Source of the DNA: Rhodoplanes elegans
Lineage (GTDB): Bacteria; Pseudomonadota; Alphaproteobacteria; Rhizobiales; Xanthobacteraceae
NCBI RefSeq assembly: GCF_016653355.1
Contig: NZ_NHSK01000165.1
Location: 2,077-56,077 of the forward strand
Length of the DNA: 54,001 bases
Direction of reading: 5' to 3'
Shown here: piece by piece, positions 17,240 to 25,295 of the stretch
Layout: every line of letters starts with the position of its first letter
Position numbering within the stretch: the first letter of the stretch is position 1
Program-made: the position numbers and the translations under genes
Notes under the pieces: model-generated
Seen by the model: only the letters and a program-made list of their open reading frames with translations
Told to the model about the DNA's origin: nothing
The model's database searches: none

Positions 17240-18238
17240 ATGCTACGAAAAACCCTGGCAGCGTGTGCTGTCGCTCTCTCGGCCCTCGCCGGCGTGACGT
17301 TCGACGGTGCCGTGCCGTCGGCGCAGGCCCAGCCGCAGGCCTATCCGAACCGCAACATCACCATGGTGGTGCCGTATCCGGCCGGCGGCTCGGTCGACGG
17401 TGTCGCCCGCGTGCTCGCCCAGAAGCTCCAGGAGGCGCTCGGCGTCAGCGTCATCGTCGAGAACCGCGCCGGCGGTGCCGGTGGCCTGATCGGCGCCAAC
17501 ACGGTCGCGAAGGCGCAGCCGGACGGCTACACGCTGCTCCTGCAGGCGTCGATCCACGTCGTCTCGCCGTTCCTGTTCAAGAACGTGCCCTACGACGTGG
17601 TGAAGGACTTCACCCCGATCACCCTGGTCGCGGCGGGGCCGCTGATCGTCAGCACGGCGCCGAACGTGCCGGCGACCAATCTGAAGGAGTTCTTCGATCT
17701 GGTCCGCAAGGACCCGTCGAAATACACCTTCGCGACCTCGAGCTTCGGCTCGGCCGGGCATCTCGCCGTCGAGCTGCTCAAGCGCGAGGCGGGCGTCGAC
17801 GCGCTGGTCATCGCCTACAAGGGCGCCGGCCCGATGCTGACCGACCTGATGAGCGGCCAGATCCAGCTGATCGCCGATCCGGCGCTCTCCTCGGTGCCGC
17901 TCGCCCAGTCCGGCAAGATCAAGGCGCTGGCGGTGACGAGCCTCAAGCGGACCGCCTCGGCGCCCGAGATTCCGACCGTCGCGGAATCCGGCATGAAGCC
18001 GCTCGACTTCGTGTCGTGGTACGGCCTCTGGGGCCCCAAGGGGCTGCCGCCCGAGATCACCGCCAAGCTGCAGGAGGTCTCGGTGAAGGTCCTGGCCCAG
18101 GAGGACGCCAAGAAGCGCTTCGCCACGCTCGGCTTCGATCCGATCGGCTCGACGAGCGAGGAGTTCGCCAAGTACATCGGCGACGAGATGGCGCGCGCCG
18201 AAAAGATCATCAAGGACTCGAACATCAAGACGGAATAG
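17240..18238 (+). CDS. Bug-family substrate-binding protein, tandem copy 1
   Basis: Periplasmic receptor of 332 residues with a signal peptide ending near PSAQAQ. Family landmarks: YPNRNITMVVPYPAGGSVDG, VIVENRAGGAGG, QPDGYTLLL, LMSGQIQLIADP and PTVAESGMKPLDF. The start is preceded by GAGGA at 17231-17235. The next gene (18523) has the same length and is about three quarters identical by eye in the mature part, so the pair is a tandem duplication. A strong hairpin (18259-18288) separates them. Ligands of Bug proteins are usually carboxylates or amino acids; here unknown. Confidence 0.9.
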   Translation: MLRKTLAACAVALSALAGVTFDGAVPSAQAQPQAYPNRNITMVVPYPAGGSVDGVARVLAQKLQEALGVSVIVENRAGGAGGLIGANTVAKAQPDGYTLLLQASIHVVSPFLFKNVPYDVVKDFTPITLVAAGPLIVSTAPNVPATNLKEFFDLVRKDPSKYTFATSSFGSAGHLAVELLKREAGVDALVIAYKGAGPMLTDLMSGQIQLIADPALSSVPLAQSGKIKALAVTSLKRTASAPEIPTVAESGMKPLDFVSWYGLWGPKGLPPEITAKLQEVSVKVLAQEDAKKRFATLGFDPIGSTSEEFAKYIGDEMARAEKIIKDSNIKTE

Positions 18239-18258
18239 GCCGACGGCGACGTCGGTGC

Positions 18259-18288
18259 TCGGGCGCGCGGATCGCTCCGCGCGCCCGA
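18259..18288 (+). terminator. Strong GC hairpin after Bug copy 1
   Basis: Perfect 13-bp stem TCGGGCGCGCGGA / TCCGCGCGCCCGA with loop TCGC, 20 bases after the stop codon. No real T run follows (ATTCGTTC), so it may attenuate rather than end transcription, or stabilise the upstream mRNA. Confidence 0.65.
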
Positions 18289-18336
18289 ATTCGTTCGGCA
18301 GGACCTCGTCGTCGATGCCGATCTGATCACGTCGCG

Positions 18337-18362
18337 ATCGTCCATCGCCATCGTCCATCGCG
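18337..18362. repeat. 13-bp tandem repeat
   Basis: ATCGTCCATCGCC is followed by ATCGTCCATCGCG in the gap between the two Bug genes. No function is apparent. Confidence 0.6.
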
Positions 18363-18522
18363 ATCCTCGCCGATCGACCCTGGTCATGGTCGATCACAGT
18401 CCGTCGCCACCGAACGCCCCGGAAAAACTGGCGCGGGTCTTGCCTTGTGAAAGGTACGCAGATGCCGAGGAGCGACCCGCGTGGTGTGGCTGGTCGCGGG
18501 GCAGGCGAACGACGAGGACGAC

Positions 18523-19521
18523 ATGTTCAGAAATGCTTTGGCGGCTTGCGCGGTTCTCTCCGCCCTGGCCGTGTCCGGGCCGGCGGCGACCGGCCCCGCG
18601 ATGGCGGGACCGAACGGCGACGCCTATCCGTCGCGGACCATCACGGTCGTGGTTCCGGTGCCGGCCGGCGGCTCGGTCGACGGCGTCGCCCGCATCCTGG
18701 CGCACAAGCTGCAGGAGTCGCTCGGCGTCAGCGTGATCGTCGAGAACCGCGCCGGTGGTGCCGGCGGCACGGTCGGGGCCGGCTCGGTCGCCAAGTCCGC
18801 GGCGGACGGCTACACGCTGCTCCTGCACGCCTCGCTGCATGTCGGTGCCCCGTTCCTGTTCAAGAACGTGCCCTACGACGTGACGAAGGACTTCACGCCG
18901 ATCACCCTCGTCGCCTCCGGTCCGCTGATCGTCAGCACGGCGCCGAACGTACCGGCCAACACGCTGAAGGAGTTCTTCGACCTCGTCCGCAAGGAGCCGA
19001 GCAAGTACACGTTCGCGACCTCGGGCTTCGGGGCGGCCGGCCATCTCGCGGTCGAGCTGCTCAAGCACGAGGCGAATGTCGATGCTTTGGTCATCGCCTA
19101 TCGGGGCGCGACGCCGATGCTCGCCGACCTGATGAGCGGCCAGATCCAGCTCGTCGCCGATCCGATGGTCGCCTCGCTGCCGCTGGTGCAGGCGGGCAAG
19201 ATCAAGGCGCTCGCCATCACCAGCCTGGAGCGCAGCAAGGCGGCGCCCGACATCCCGACGGTCGCCGAGTCCGGCATGAACCCGCTCGACTTCGGCTCGT
19301 GGTACGGGCTGTGGGCGCCGAAGAACCTGCCGCCCGAGATCACCGCCAAGCTGCAGGAGGTGTCCGCCAAGGTGTTGGCCGACGAGGACACCAAGCGCCG
19401 CTTCGCCGTGCTCGGCTTCGAGCCGATCGGCTCCTCCACCGAGGCGTTCAAGACCTTCATCGCCGACGAGACGGCGCGCACCGAGAAGATCATCAAGGAC
19501 GCCATGATCAAGTCGCAGTGA
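18523..19521 (+). CDS. Bug-family substrate-binding protein, tandem copy 2
   Basis: Receptor of 332 residues, paralogue of the preceding gene. The signal peptide runs MFRNALAACAV... to about AMAG. Landmarks: YPSRTITVVVPVPAGGSVDG, VIVENRAGGAGG, ADGYTLLL, LMSGQIQLVADP. ATG 18523 follows GAGGA with the same four-base spacing as in copy 1, which supports it over the upstream GTG 18481. The copies differ in the ligand-lid regions (for example ASIHVVSPF versus ASLHVGAPF and DPALSSVPL versus DPMVASLPL), so they may bind related but different ligands. No TctAB subunits nearby. Confidence 0.9.
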   Translation: MFRNALAACAVLSALAVSGPAATGPAMAGPNGDAYPSRTITVVVPVPAGGSVDGVARILAHKLQESLGVSVIVENRAGGAGGTVGAGSVAKSAADGYTLLLHASLHVGAPFLFKNVPYDVTKDFTPITLVASGPLIVSTAPNVPANTLKEFFDLVRKEPSKYTFATSGFGAAGHLAVELLKHEANVDALVIAYRGATPMLADLMSGQIQLVADPMVASLPLVQAGKIKALAITSLERSKAAPDIPTVAESGMNPLDFGSWYGLWAPKNLPPEITAKLQEVSAKVLADEDTKRRFAVLGFEPIGSSTEAFKTFIADETARTEKIIKDAMIKSQ

Positions 19522-19581
19522 CTTTCCGGTCGGCCGGCGCTTGCGCCGGTCGATCGTGCCGTCGACAGGCTTTTCACGACT

Positions 19582-19614
19582 GCACCGGCCGCGGGCGCCG
19601 CTCGCGGCCGGTGC
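19582..19614 (+). terminator. Hairpin after Bug copy 2
   Basis: 12-bp stem GCACCGGCCGCG / CGCGGCCGGTGC around a 9-base loop, 60 bases after the stop codon. There is no T run, so it may be an mRNA-stabilising or attenuating structure. Confidence 0.5.
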
Positions 19615-19698
19615 TCATGCCAACGGTCGCCGCGGTCGCGGCGGCAAGAACGGCCGGATCGGCGACAGCTTTCGCCGGAACGGCGACAGGACGGACCC

Positions 19699-20946
19699 AT
19701 GAACGTTCTCGTGCTCGGGGCAGGGGTGGTCGGCACCGCCTGCGCTCATTATCTCCACCGCGCCGGCCACACCGTCACGGTCGTCGAGCGACGCACCGGC
19801 GCCGGCCTCGAGACGAGCTTCGGCAATGCCGGCGGCGTGTGCCCAGGCTTCGCCGGCCCGTGGGCCGCGCCCGGCATGCCGATGAAGGGCCTGCGCTGGA
19901 TGCTGAAGCGCTACGCGCCGCTCGCCATGCGGCCGACGCTCGATCCTTATCAGTACGCCTGGCTTCTGGACTTCGTGCAGAACTGCACGCCCGAGCGCTT
20001 CGCCCGCAACAAGGCGCGCATGCAGCGCATCGCCCATTACAGCAAGGCGTGCCTGAAGGATCTGCGCCGCGAGATCGGGATCAAGTACGACCACGGCGAG
20101 GGCGGCGTGCTGCAGCTCTTCCGCACCGCCGACGAGGTCGCCGGCGGCCGCCGCGCCAGCGCCGTGCTGGAGAAGTTCGGCGTCACCCATCAGCTCCTCG
20201 ATGACGACGGCGTGCTGGCCGCCGAGCCGGCGCTGGCGCGCTCCAAGATCAAGTTCGTCGGCGGCCTGAACCTGCCCGGCGACGAGACCGGCGACTCGGC
20301 GCTGTTCGCGGCGCGGCTCGCCGCGCGCCTGCAGGGCGAGGGCGTCCGCTTCCTGTTCGGCACGAAGATCACCCGCCTGCGGGTCGAGGGGCAGCGGCTG
20401 CGCGCCGTCGAGACCGACAAGGGGCCGCTGGAGGCGGACGCCGTCGTCGTCGCGCTCGGCGTCGAGGCGCCGTTCCTGCTGCGGCCGCACGGCATCAATC
20501 TGCCGATCTACCCGGTGAAGGGCTACTCCATCACGGTGGATCTGCCATCTGATCAGGTGGGGCCGCGCTCCGCCGTGATGGACGAGCACACCAAGGTGAT
20601 GATCACGCGGCTCGGCACGCGGCTGCGCGCCGCCGGCATGGCGGAGGTCGCGGGCTACGGTCTCGGCGTGCGGCGCGACGGCATCGAGGCGGTGCGTCGC
20701 ACCGTGCGGGCCATGTATCCGGACGTGTCGCTCGACGGCGACATCAAGCCGTGGGCCGGCCTGCGGCCGATGACGCCGGACGGACCGCCCTATCTGGGCG
20801 CGACGCCGATCGAGGGCCTCTATCTCGACATCGGCCACGGCTCGAACGGCTGGACGCAGGCCTGCGGCACTGGAAAAATCCTCGCCGACATCGTGTCCGG
20901 ACGCACGCCCGAAATCGATCTCGACGGCTACGGATTGGTGCGTTGA
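19699..20946 (+). CDS. dadA: D-amino-acid dehydrogenase, DadA-like
   Basis: FAD flavoprotein of 415 residues (DAO family) that oxidises D-amino acids to 2-oxo acids and ammonia, passing electrons to the respiratory chain. Landmarks: VLVLGAGVVGTACAHYL at the N-terminus, ETSFGNAGGVCPGFAGPWAAPGMP (DadA-type), YDHGEGGVLQLFRT, and the C-terminal WAGLRPMTPDGPPYLG and GHGSNGWTQACGTGKILADI. AGGA lies seven bases before ATG 19699. Some homologues act on D-hydroxyproline or D-proline. With the racemase at 12335 it would allow an L- or D-amino acid to enter catabolism. It closes the run of plus-strand genes. Confidence 0.88.
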   Translation: MNVLVLGAGVVGTACAHYLHRAGHTVTVVERRTGAGLETSFGNAGGVCPGFAGPWAAPGMPMKGLRWMLKRYAPLAMRPTLDPYQYAWLLDFVQNCTPERFARNKARMQRIAHYSKACLKDLRREIGIKYDHGEGGVLQLFRTADEVAGGRRASAVLEKFGVTHQLLDDDGVLAAEPALARSKIKFVGGLNLPGDETGDSALFAARLAARLQGEGVRFLFGTKITRLRVEGQRLRAVETDKGPLEADAVVVALGVEAPFLLRPHGINLPIYPVKGYSITVDLPSDQVGPRSAVMDEHTKVMITRLGTRLRAAGMAEVAGYGLGVRRDGIEAVRRTVRAMYPDVSLDGDIKPWAGLRPMTPDGPPYLGATPIEGLYLDIGHGSNGWTQACGTGKILADIVSGRTPEIDLDGYGLVR

Positions 20947-21168
20947 GACCGGCGTGCCTGCGGCTTGCGCACGATTCGAAATGCCTTCGCCGCAGGCGCG
21001 TTGACGCGAGACGCCGCCCGAAGGAATCCGGAAGAGCCCGTAGCCGGGCCTGAAATCCAGATTGTAAATATTTGAATCAAAACGTGTTTACCTGACGTTC
21101 TTTTCACGTCGCACGCTCCCGGCCGGCGTGCTAGGAGGGCGCGAGGACAGTTTTCGGGGAAGGTGGTC

Positions 21169-22167
21169 ATGGTCGACAGCGCCAAGGGCAGCGCCCAGAA
21201 GCCGTTGCGCGTCGGCGTGGTCGGCGTCGGCGTGATGGGATGCAACCACGCGCGCGTGTTCGCCGGCCTGCCGGGCGTGCAACTGGTCGGTGTCGCGGAT
21301 CCGAGCGTCGGGCAGACCGAGTTCGTCGGCCGCACGCTCGGCTGCGGCACCTTCCCGGACGTCGGCAAGCTCTTGGACTTCGGCGTCGACGCCGTGACCA
21401 TCGCGGCGCCGACGCATCTGCATCGCGAGGTCGCGCTCACCTGCATCCGGCGCGGCGTCCACGTGATGATCGAGAAGCCGATCGCCTCCACGGTGGAGCA
21501 GGGCCACGAGATCATCGAGGCGGCCAAGCGCGCCGGCGTGACCCTGATGGTCGGTCATGTCGAGCGCTTCAACCCGGCCGCGCAATCGCTGAAGGAGGCG
21601 ATCCGCAACGAGGACATCCTGTCGATCGCGATCACGCGCGTCGGGCCGTTCCCGCCGCGCATGTCGAACGTCGGCATCGTCATCGACCTCGCCGTGCACG
21701 ACATCGATCTGGTGCGGTGGTTCACCGACTCGGAGATCACCGAGGTCCAGCCGCAGCTCTCCAGCGCCAAGGCCGAACGCGAGGACATCGCGCTCCTGCA
21801 GTTCCGCACCGCCTCCGGCGTGCTCGCCCACATCAACACCAACTGGCTGACGCCGTTCAAGGCGCGCACCGTCCAGATCGCCACCAAGCGGAAGTACATC
21901 ACGGGCGATCTGCTCACCCGGCAGGTGACCGAGTGCTTCGGTTTCCAGCCGGACGGCAGCTACTCGATGCGCCACCTCTCGGTCGGCCACGACGAGCCGC
22001 TGCGCGCCGAGCTCGGCGCCTTCGTCAAGGCGGTGCGCACCGGCACGCGCCCCGCCGTGACCGGCGAGGAGGGCGTTGCCAGCCTCGAGATCGCCATCCG
22101 CTGCCTCGAGGTCGGCGGCGAGGCGATCGGCCTGCCGCTCCGCAAGCCGCGCGTGGTGGCGCGCTGA
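21169..22167 (+). CDS. Gfo/Idh/MocA-family oxidoreductase
   Basis: NAD(P)-dependent sugar dehydrogenase of 332 residues. N-terminal Rossmann domain VGVVGVGVMGCNHARVFAGL and EKP motif (HVMIEKPIAS), then the C-terminal domain with GHVERFNPA and DLAVHDIDLVRWF, the last carrying the catalytic His. The gene is 71 bases before a DegT-type aminotransferase, an arrangement found for WlbA/WbpB plus WlbC/WbpE, which oxidise and then aminate C3 of UDP-sugars. I infer a similar amino-sugar step, but no acetyltransferase is next to it. ATG 21169 (GGGGAAGG upstream) is preferred to GTG 21163. The AT-rich leader at 21050-21110 probably carries the promoter. Confidence 0.87.
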   Translation: MVDSAKGSAQKPLRVGVVGVGVMGCNHARVFAGLPGVQLVGVADPSVGQTEFVGRTLGCGTFPDVGKLLDFGVDAVTIAAPTHLHREVALTCIRRGVHVMIEKPIASTVEQGHEIIEAAKRAGVTLMVGHVERFNPAAQSLKEAIRNEDILSIAITRVGPFPPRMSNVGIVIDLAVHDIDLVRWFTDSEITEVQPQLSSAKAEREDIALLQFRTASGVLAHINTNWLTPFKARTVQIATKRKYITGDLLTRQVTECFGFQPDGSYSMRHLSVGHDEPLRAELGAFVKAVRTGTRPAVTGEEGVASLEIAIRCLEVGGEAIGLPLRKPRVVAR

Positions 22168-22238
22168 GGCGCGCGCCCGACGCCGCGGCCGGACGTCCAC
22201 GAGAACAGACCCACACGACATCGCATGCAGGACATCGC

Positions 22239-23399
22239 ATGACCCAGCACGCCCGCCTGCAGCCGCAGCCGATCCCCTTCATCGACGTGGCGGCGCAACG
22301 CCGCGCCCTCGGCACCAAGGTCGACGACGCCGTCGCCCGCGTGCTGGCGCATTGCCAGTTCATCCTCGGGCCGGAGGTGCAGACGCTGGAGAAGGACCTC
22401 GCCGCCTTCTGCGGCGCGAGCCACGCCGTCACCTGCGCGAGCGGCACCGACGCGCTCTCGCTGGTGCTGATGGCCAAGGGCATCGGTCCCGGCGACGCGG
22501 TGATCTGCCCGTCCTTCACGTTCTGCGCCACCGCCGAGGTGGTAGCGCTGCATCGCGCGACGCCGGTGTTCGCCGACATCGACGAGGCGACCTACAACAT
22601 CTCGGTCGAGAGCGCCGCCGCCGCGATCGAGACGGCGAAGTCGCTCGGCCTGAAGCCGCGCGGCATCATCCCGGTCGATCTGTTCGGCCTGCCGGCCGAC
22701 CACGACGCCATCGCGGCGCTGGCCAAGGCCGAGGGCCTGTTCGTGCTCGACGACGCGGCGCAATCCTATGGGGCGACCTACAAGGGCCGGCGGCTCGGCG
22801 TCGACGGCCTCGCCACCGCGACAGCGACGAGCTTCTTTCCCGCAAAGCCGCTCGGCTGCTACGGCGACGGCGGCGCGATCCTCACCGACGATCCCGAGCT
22901 GGTGGCGACGCTGAAGAGCCTGCGCGTGCACGGGCACGGCTCCGACAAGTACGACAACATCCGCATCGGCCTCACCTCGCGGCTCGACACCGTGCAGGCC
23001 GCCGTGCTGATCGAGAAGTTGAAGATCTTCGCCGACGAGATTCGCGCCCGCGACGCCGTCGCCCGCCGCTACGCCGAAGGCCTCGCCGACGTGGTCGGCG
23101 TGCCGGTGGTGCCGGAGGGCTATTCGTCGGTGTGGGCCCAGTACACGATCCGGATTCCCGCCGGCACCCGGGATGCGTTCGCGGCGGCGCTCAAGGCCGA
23201 CGGCGTGCCGACCGCGATCTACTATCCGATCCCGCTGCATCGTCAGGTGGCCTACAAGCACTATCCGACCGCCGGCAACGGCCTGCCCGTGTCCGACAAG
23301 GTCGCGGCCGAGGTGATCGCGCTGCCCATGCACGCCTACCTCGACACGGCGTCGCAGGACCGGGTGATCGACGCCGTGCGGCGGGCCGTGAAGGGGTGA
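22239..23399 (+). CDS. DegT/DnrJ/EryC1-family PLP aminotransferase
   Basis: Sugar aminotransferase of 386 residues. The PLP lysine is K203 in SFFPAKPLGCYGDGGA, and D171-D172-A-A-Q is the cofactor-binding motif; CASGTDAL and PSFTFCATAEV are further family landmarks. It transfers an amino group to a keto-sugar nucleotide, likely the product of the preceding dehydrogenase. The ATG at 22239 has a short AGGA upstream; the open frame extends far upstream over the previous gene and was not used. It probably forms an operon with 21169-22167; a palindromic repeat then separates it from murJ. Confidence 0.9.
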   Translation: MTQHARLQPQPIPFIDVAAQRRALGTKVDDAVARVLAHCQFILGPEVQTLEKDLAAFCGASHAVTCASGTDALSLVLMAKGIGPGDAVICPSFTFCATAEVVALHRATPVFADIDEATYNISVESAAAAIETAKSLGLKPRGIIPVDLFGLPADHDAIAALAKAEGLFVLDDAAQSYGATYKGRRLGVDGLATATATSFFPAKPLGCYGDGGAILTDDPELVATLKSLRVHGHGSDKYDNIRIGLTSRLDTVQAAVLIEKLKIFADEIRARDAVARRYAEGLADVVGVPVVPEGYSSVWAQYTIRIPAGTRDAFAAALKADGVPTAIYYPIPLHRQVAYKHYPTAGNGLPVSDKVAAEVIALPMHAYLDTASQDRVIDAVRRAVKG

Positions 23400-23424
23400 A
23401 TTCGGCCGTATAGTCGCGTCTCGG

Positions 23425-23526
23425 TCATTCCGGGGCGGCGCGCAGCGCCGAACCCGGAATCCAGCCGGGACCTCGAAAAACGTGGCTGGATTCCGGGTTC
23501 GCACCTGCGGTGCGCCCCGGAATGAC
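23425..23526. repeat. About 100-bp palindromic repeat, family B copy 1
   Basis: Long imperfect palindrome. The left arm starts CATTCCGGGGCGGCGC and contains AACCCGGAATCCAGCC; the right arm contains GGCTGGATTCCGGGTT and ends GCGCCCCGGAATG. Other copies are at 37267-37368 and 51136-51236. This copy ends only 12 bases before the murJ start. Confidence 0.9.
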
Positions 23527-23538
23527 GGACAACGGGCC

Positions 23539-25119
23539 ATGCTCGGACGCATCGCGACTGTCGGGGGGCTGACGCTCGTCTCGCGCGTCACCGGCTTCCT
23601 GCGCGACATCATGCTGGCCGCGGTGCTCGGCGCCGGGCCGGTCGCCGACGCCTTCTTCGTCGCGCTCAGGCTTCCAAATCACTTCCGCGCCATCTTCGCC
23701 GAGGGGGCGTTCAACGCCGCCTTCGTGCCGGCCTATGCCCGCATCGTGAAGCAGGGCGGGCCCGATCCGGCGCGGCTGTTCGCCGATCGGGTCTTCACCA
23801 TGCTGATGGCGGCCGAGGCCGTGCTGCTGGCGCTGGCGCTCGCCTTCACGCCGGCCGTCATCGGGCTCCTGGCGCCCGGCTTCGCGGCCGGCAGCGGGCG
23901 ATTCGATCTCGCCGTCGATCTGACCCGCATCACCTTCCCGTATCTGGTGCTGGTCAGCCTGGTCACGCTCTACGGCGGCATGCTCAACGCCGTGCAGCGC
24001 TTCGCCTCGCCGGCCGCGGCGCCCGTGCTGCTCAATCTCAGCATGATGGCGACGCTGTCGCTCGCCGCCTTCTTCCCGACCGCCGGCCACGCCGCCGCCT
24101 GGGGCGTGCTGATCGCCGGCGTGCTCGAGGTGCTGCTGGTCGGCGCCGACGTGGCGCGCCGCACTGGCCTGCCACGCTTCTCCGGCCTCGCGCTCGACGA
24201 CGACGTGAAGAGGTTCTTCAAGGCGCTCGGTCCGGCGACGGTCGGCTCGGCCGGCCTGCAGATCGCCATGTTCGCCGACACCATCATCGCGAGCTTCCTG
24301 CCGGCGGGCGCGCTGTCGGCGCTCTACTACGCCGACCGCCTCTATCAGCTCCCGGTCGGCGTCATCGGCATCGCGGTCGGCACCGTCGTCCTGCCCGAGA
24401 TGGCGAGCCGCATCGCCGGCGGCGACGAGGCGGGCGCGCGCGATGCCCAGAGCCGGGCCGTCGAGCTCGCGCTCCTCCTCTCGGTGCCGTGCCTGGTCGC
24501 CTTCCTGCTGCTGCCCGATCTGATCATGCTGGCGCTGTTCTCACGCGGCGCCTTCACGGCCGCCGACGCGGCGGCGGCCGGCGCGACGCTCGCCGCCTAC
24601 ACGGTCGGCCTGCTGCCCTTCGTGCTGATCCGCAGCGTCACGGCGACCTTCCTGGCCCGCGGCGACACCAAGACCCCAGTGAAGGCGCTGCTCGTCTCGG
24701 TGGTCGTCAACGTGGCTCTCAAGATCGCCCTGATGGGGCCACTGTCGCAGGTCGGCCTCGCGCTCGCCACCGCGGTCGGCGCCTGGGTGAACTTCGGGCT
24801 CGTCGTCTGGTTCGCCCGCCGCGCCGGCCTGCTCGGCTGGGATTCGCGGCTGATGTATTCGGTCGCGCGGCTCGCCATCGCCGCCGTGGTGCTGGCCGTG
24901 GCGCTCGTCGCCGGCCAGCGGGTCGTCGCCGCGCTGATCGAGCCCGGCCAGATGCTCCGCCACGAGACGTCGCTCGCCGCCCTCGCGCTGATCGGCGCCG
25001 CAGCCTACGGCCTCGCCATCGCGGCCCTGTTCGGCCGCCAATGGCTGCGCCGCCTCGCGCGGCGGCGGAAGGCGGCCGCCCCGCCGGTGCCGCCGGCACC
25101 GCCCGTCGATCCCCTGTGA
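23539..25119 (+). CDS. murJ: Lipid II flippase MurJ (MviN family)
   Basis: Inner-membrane protein of 526 residues with about 14 hydrophobic segments, belonging to the MOP superfamily, that flips lipid II for peptidoglycan synthesis. The N-terminus (TLVSRVTGFLRDIMLAAVLG, then DAFFVALRLPNHFRAIFAEGAFNAAFVPAY) is the standard MurJ signature with its conserved charged residues. Start ATG 23539 has no clear Shine-Dalgarno site, and the repeat ends 12 bases upstream, so its leader is mostly repeat sequence. The C-terminus is Pro-rich (PPVPPAPPVDPL). In many alphaproteobacteria murJ adjoins glnD and trpS; that context is absent here. Confidence 0.93.
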   Translation: MLGRIATVGGLTLVSRVTGFLRDIMLAAVLGAGPVADAFFVALRLPNHFRAIFAEGAFNAAFVPAYARIVKQGGPDPARLFADRVFTMLMAAEAVLLALALAFTPAVIGLLAPGFAAGSGRFDLAVDLTRITFPYLVLVSLVTLYGGMLNAVQRFASPAAAPVLLNLSMMATLSLAAFFPTAGHAAAWGVLIAGVLEVLLVGADVARRTGLPRFSGLALDDDVKRFFKALGPATVGSAGLQIAMFADTIIASFLPAGALSALYYADRLYQLPVGVIGIAVGTVVLPEMASRIAGGDEAGARDAQSRAVELALLLSVPCLVAFLLLPDLIMLALFSRGAFTAADAAAAGATLAAYTVGLLPFVLIRSVTATFLARGDTKTPVKALLVSVVVNVALKIALMGPLSQVGLALATAVGAWVNFGLVVWFARRAGLLGWDSRLMYSVARLAIAAVVLAVALVAGQRVVAALIEPGQMLRHETSLAALALIGAAAYGLAIAALFGRQWLRRLARRRKAAAPPVPPAPPVDPL

Positions 25120-25128
25120 TTTGCTCCG

Positions 25129-25266
25129 TGTGCCCCGGACAAGGCGCATCGGGCCGCAGGCCTGATGCGCCGCAGAGCCGGGGCCTAGGGGTGCCGGGTG
25201 GAAACGTCTCGTTCGATCGCCCTGGGTCCCGGTTCGCGGTGCGTCGCACCGCGCCCGGGACACGAG
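25129..25266. repeat. Dispersed repeat, family A copy 2
   Basis: Shares blocks with 11519-11681 in opposite orientation: CCCCGGACAAGGCGCATC, CCTGATGCGCCGCAGAGCC, GGGGCCTAGGGG and a distal CCTGGGTCCCGG/CGCCCGGGACACG pair. It lies between the convergent murJ and ankyrin genes. Confidence 0.8.
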
Positions 25267-25295
25267 GCTTCAACGCGGTCGCCGACCTTGAGTGA

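Noticed and set aside
7682-19521. A full tripartite tricarboxylate transporter
   Set aside because: Three receptors are present but no TctA or TctB-like membrane gene could be found in the window.
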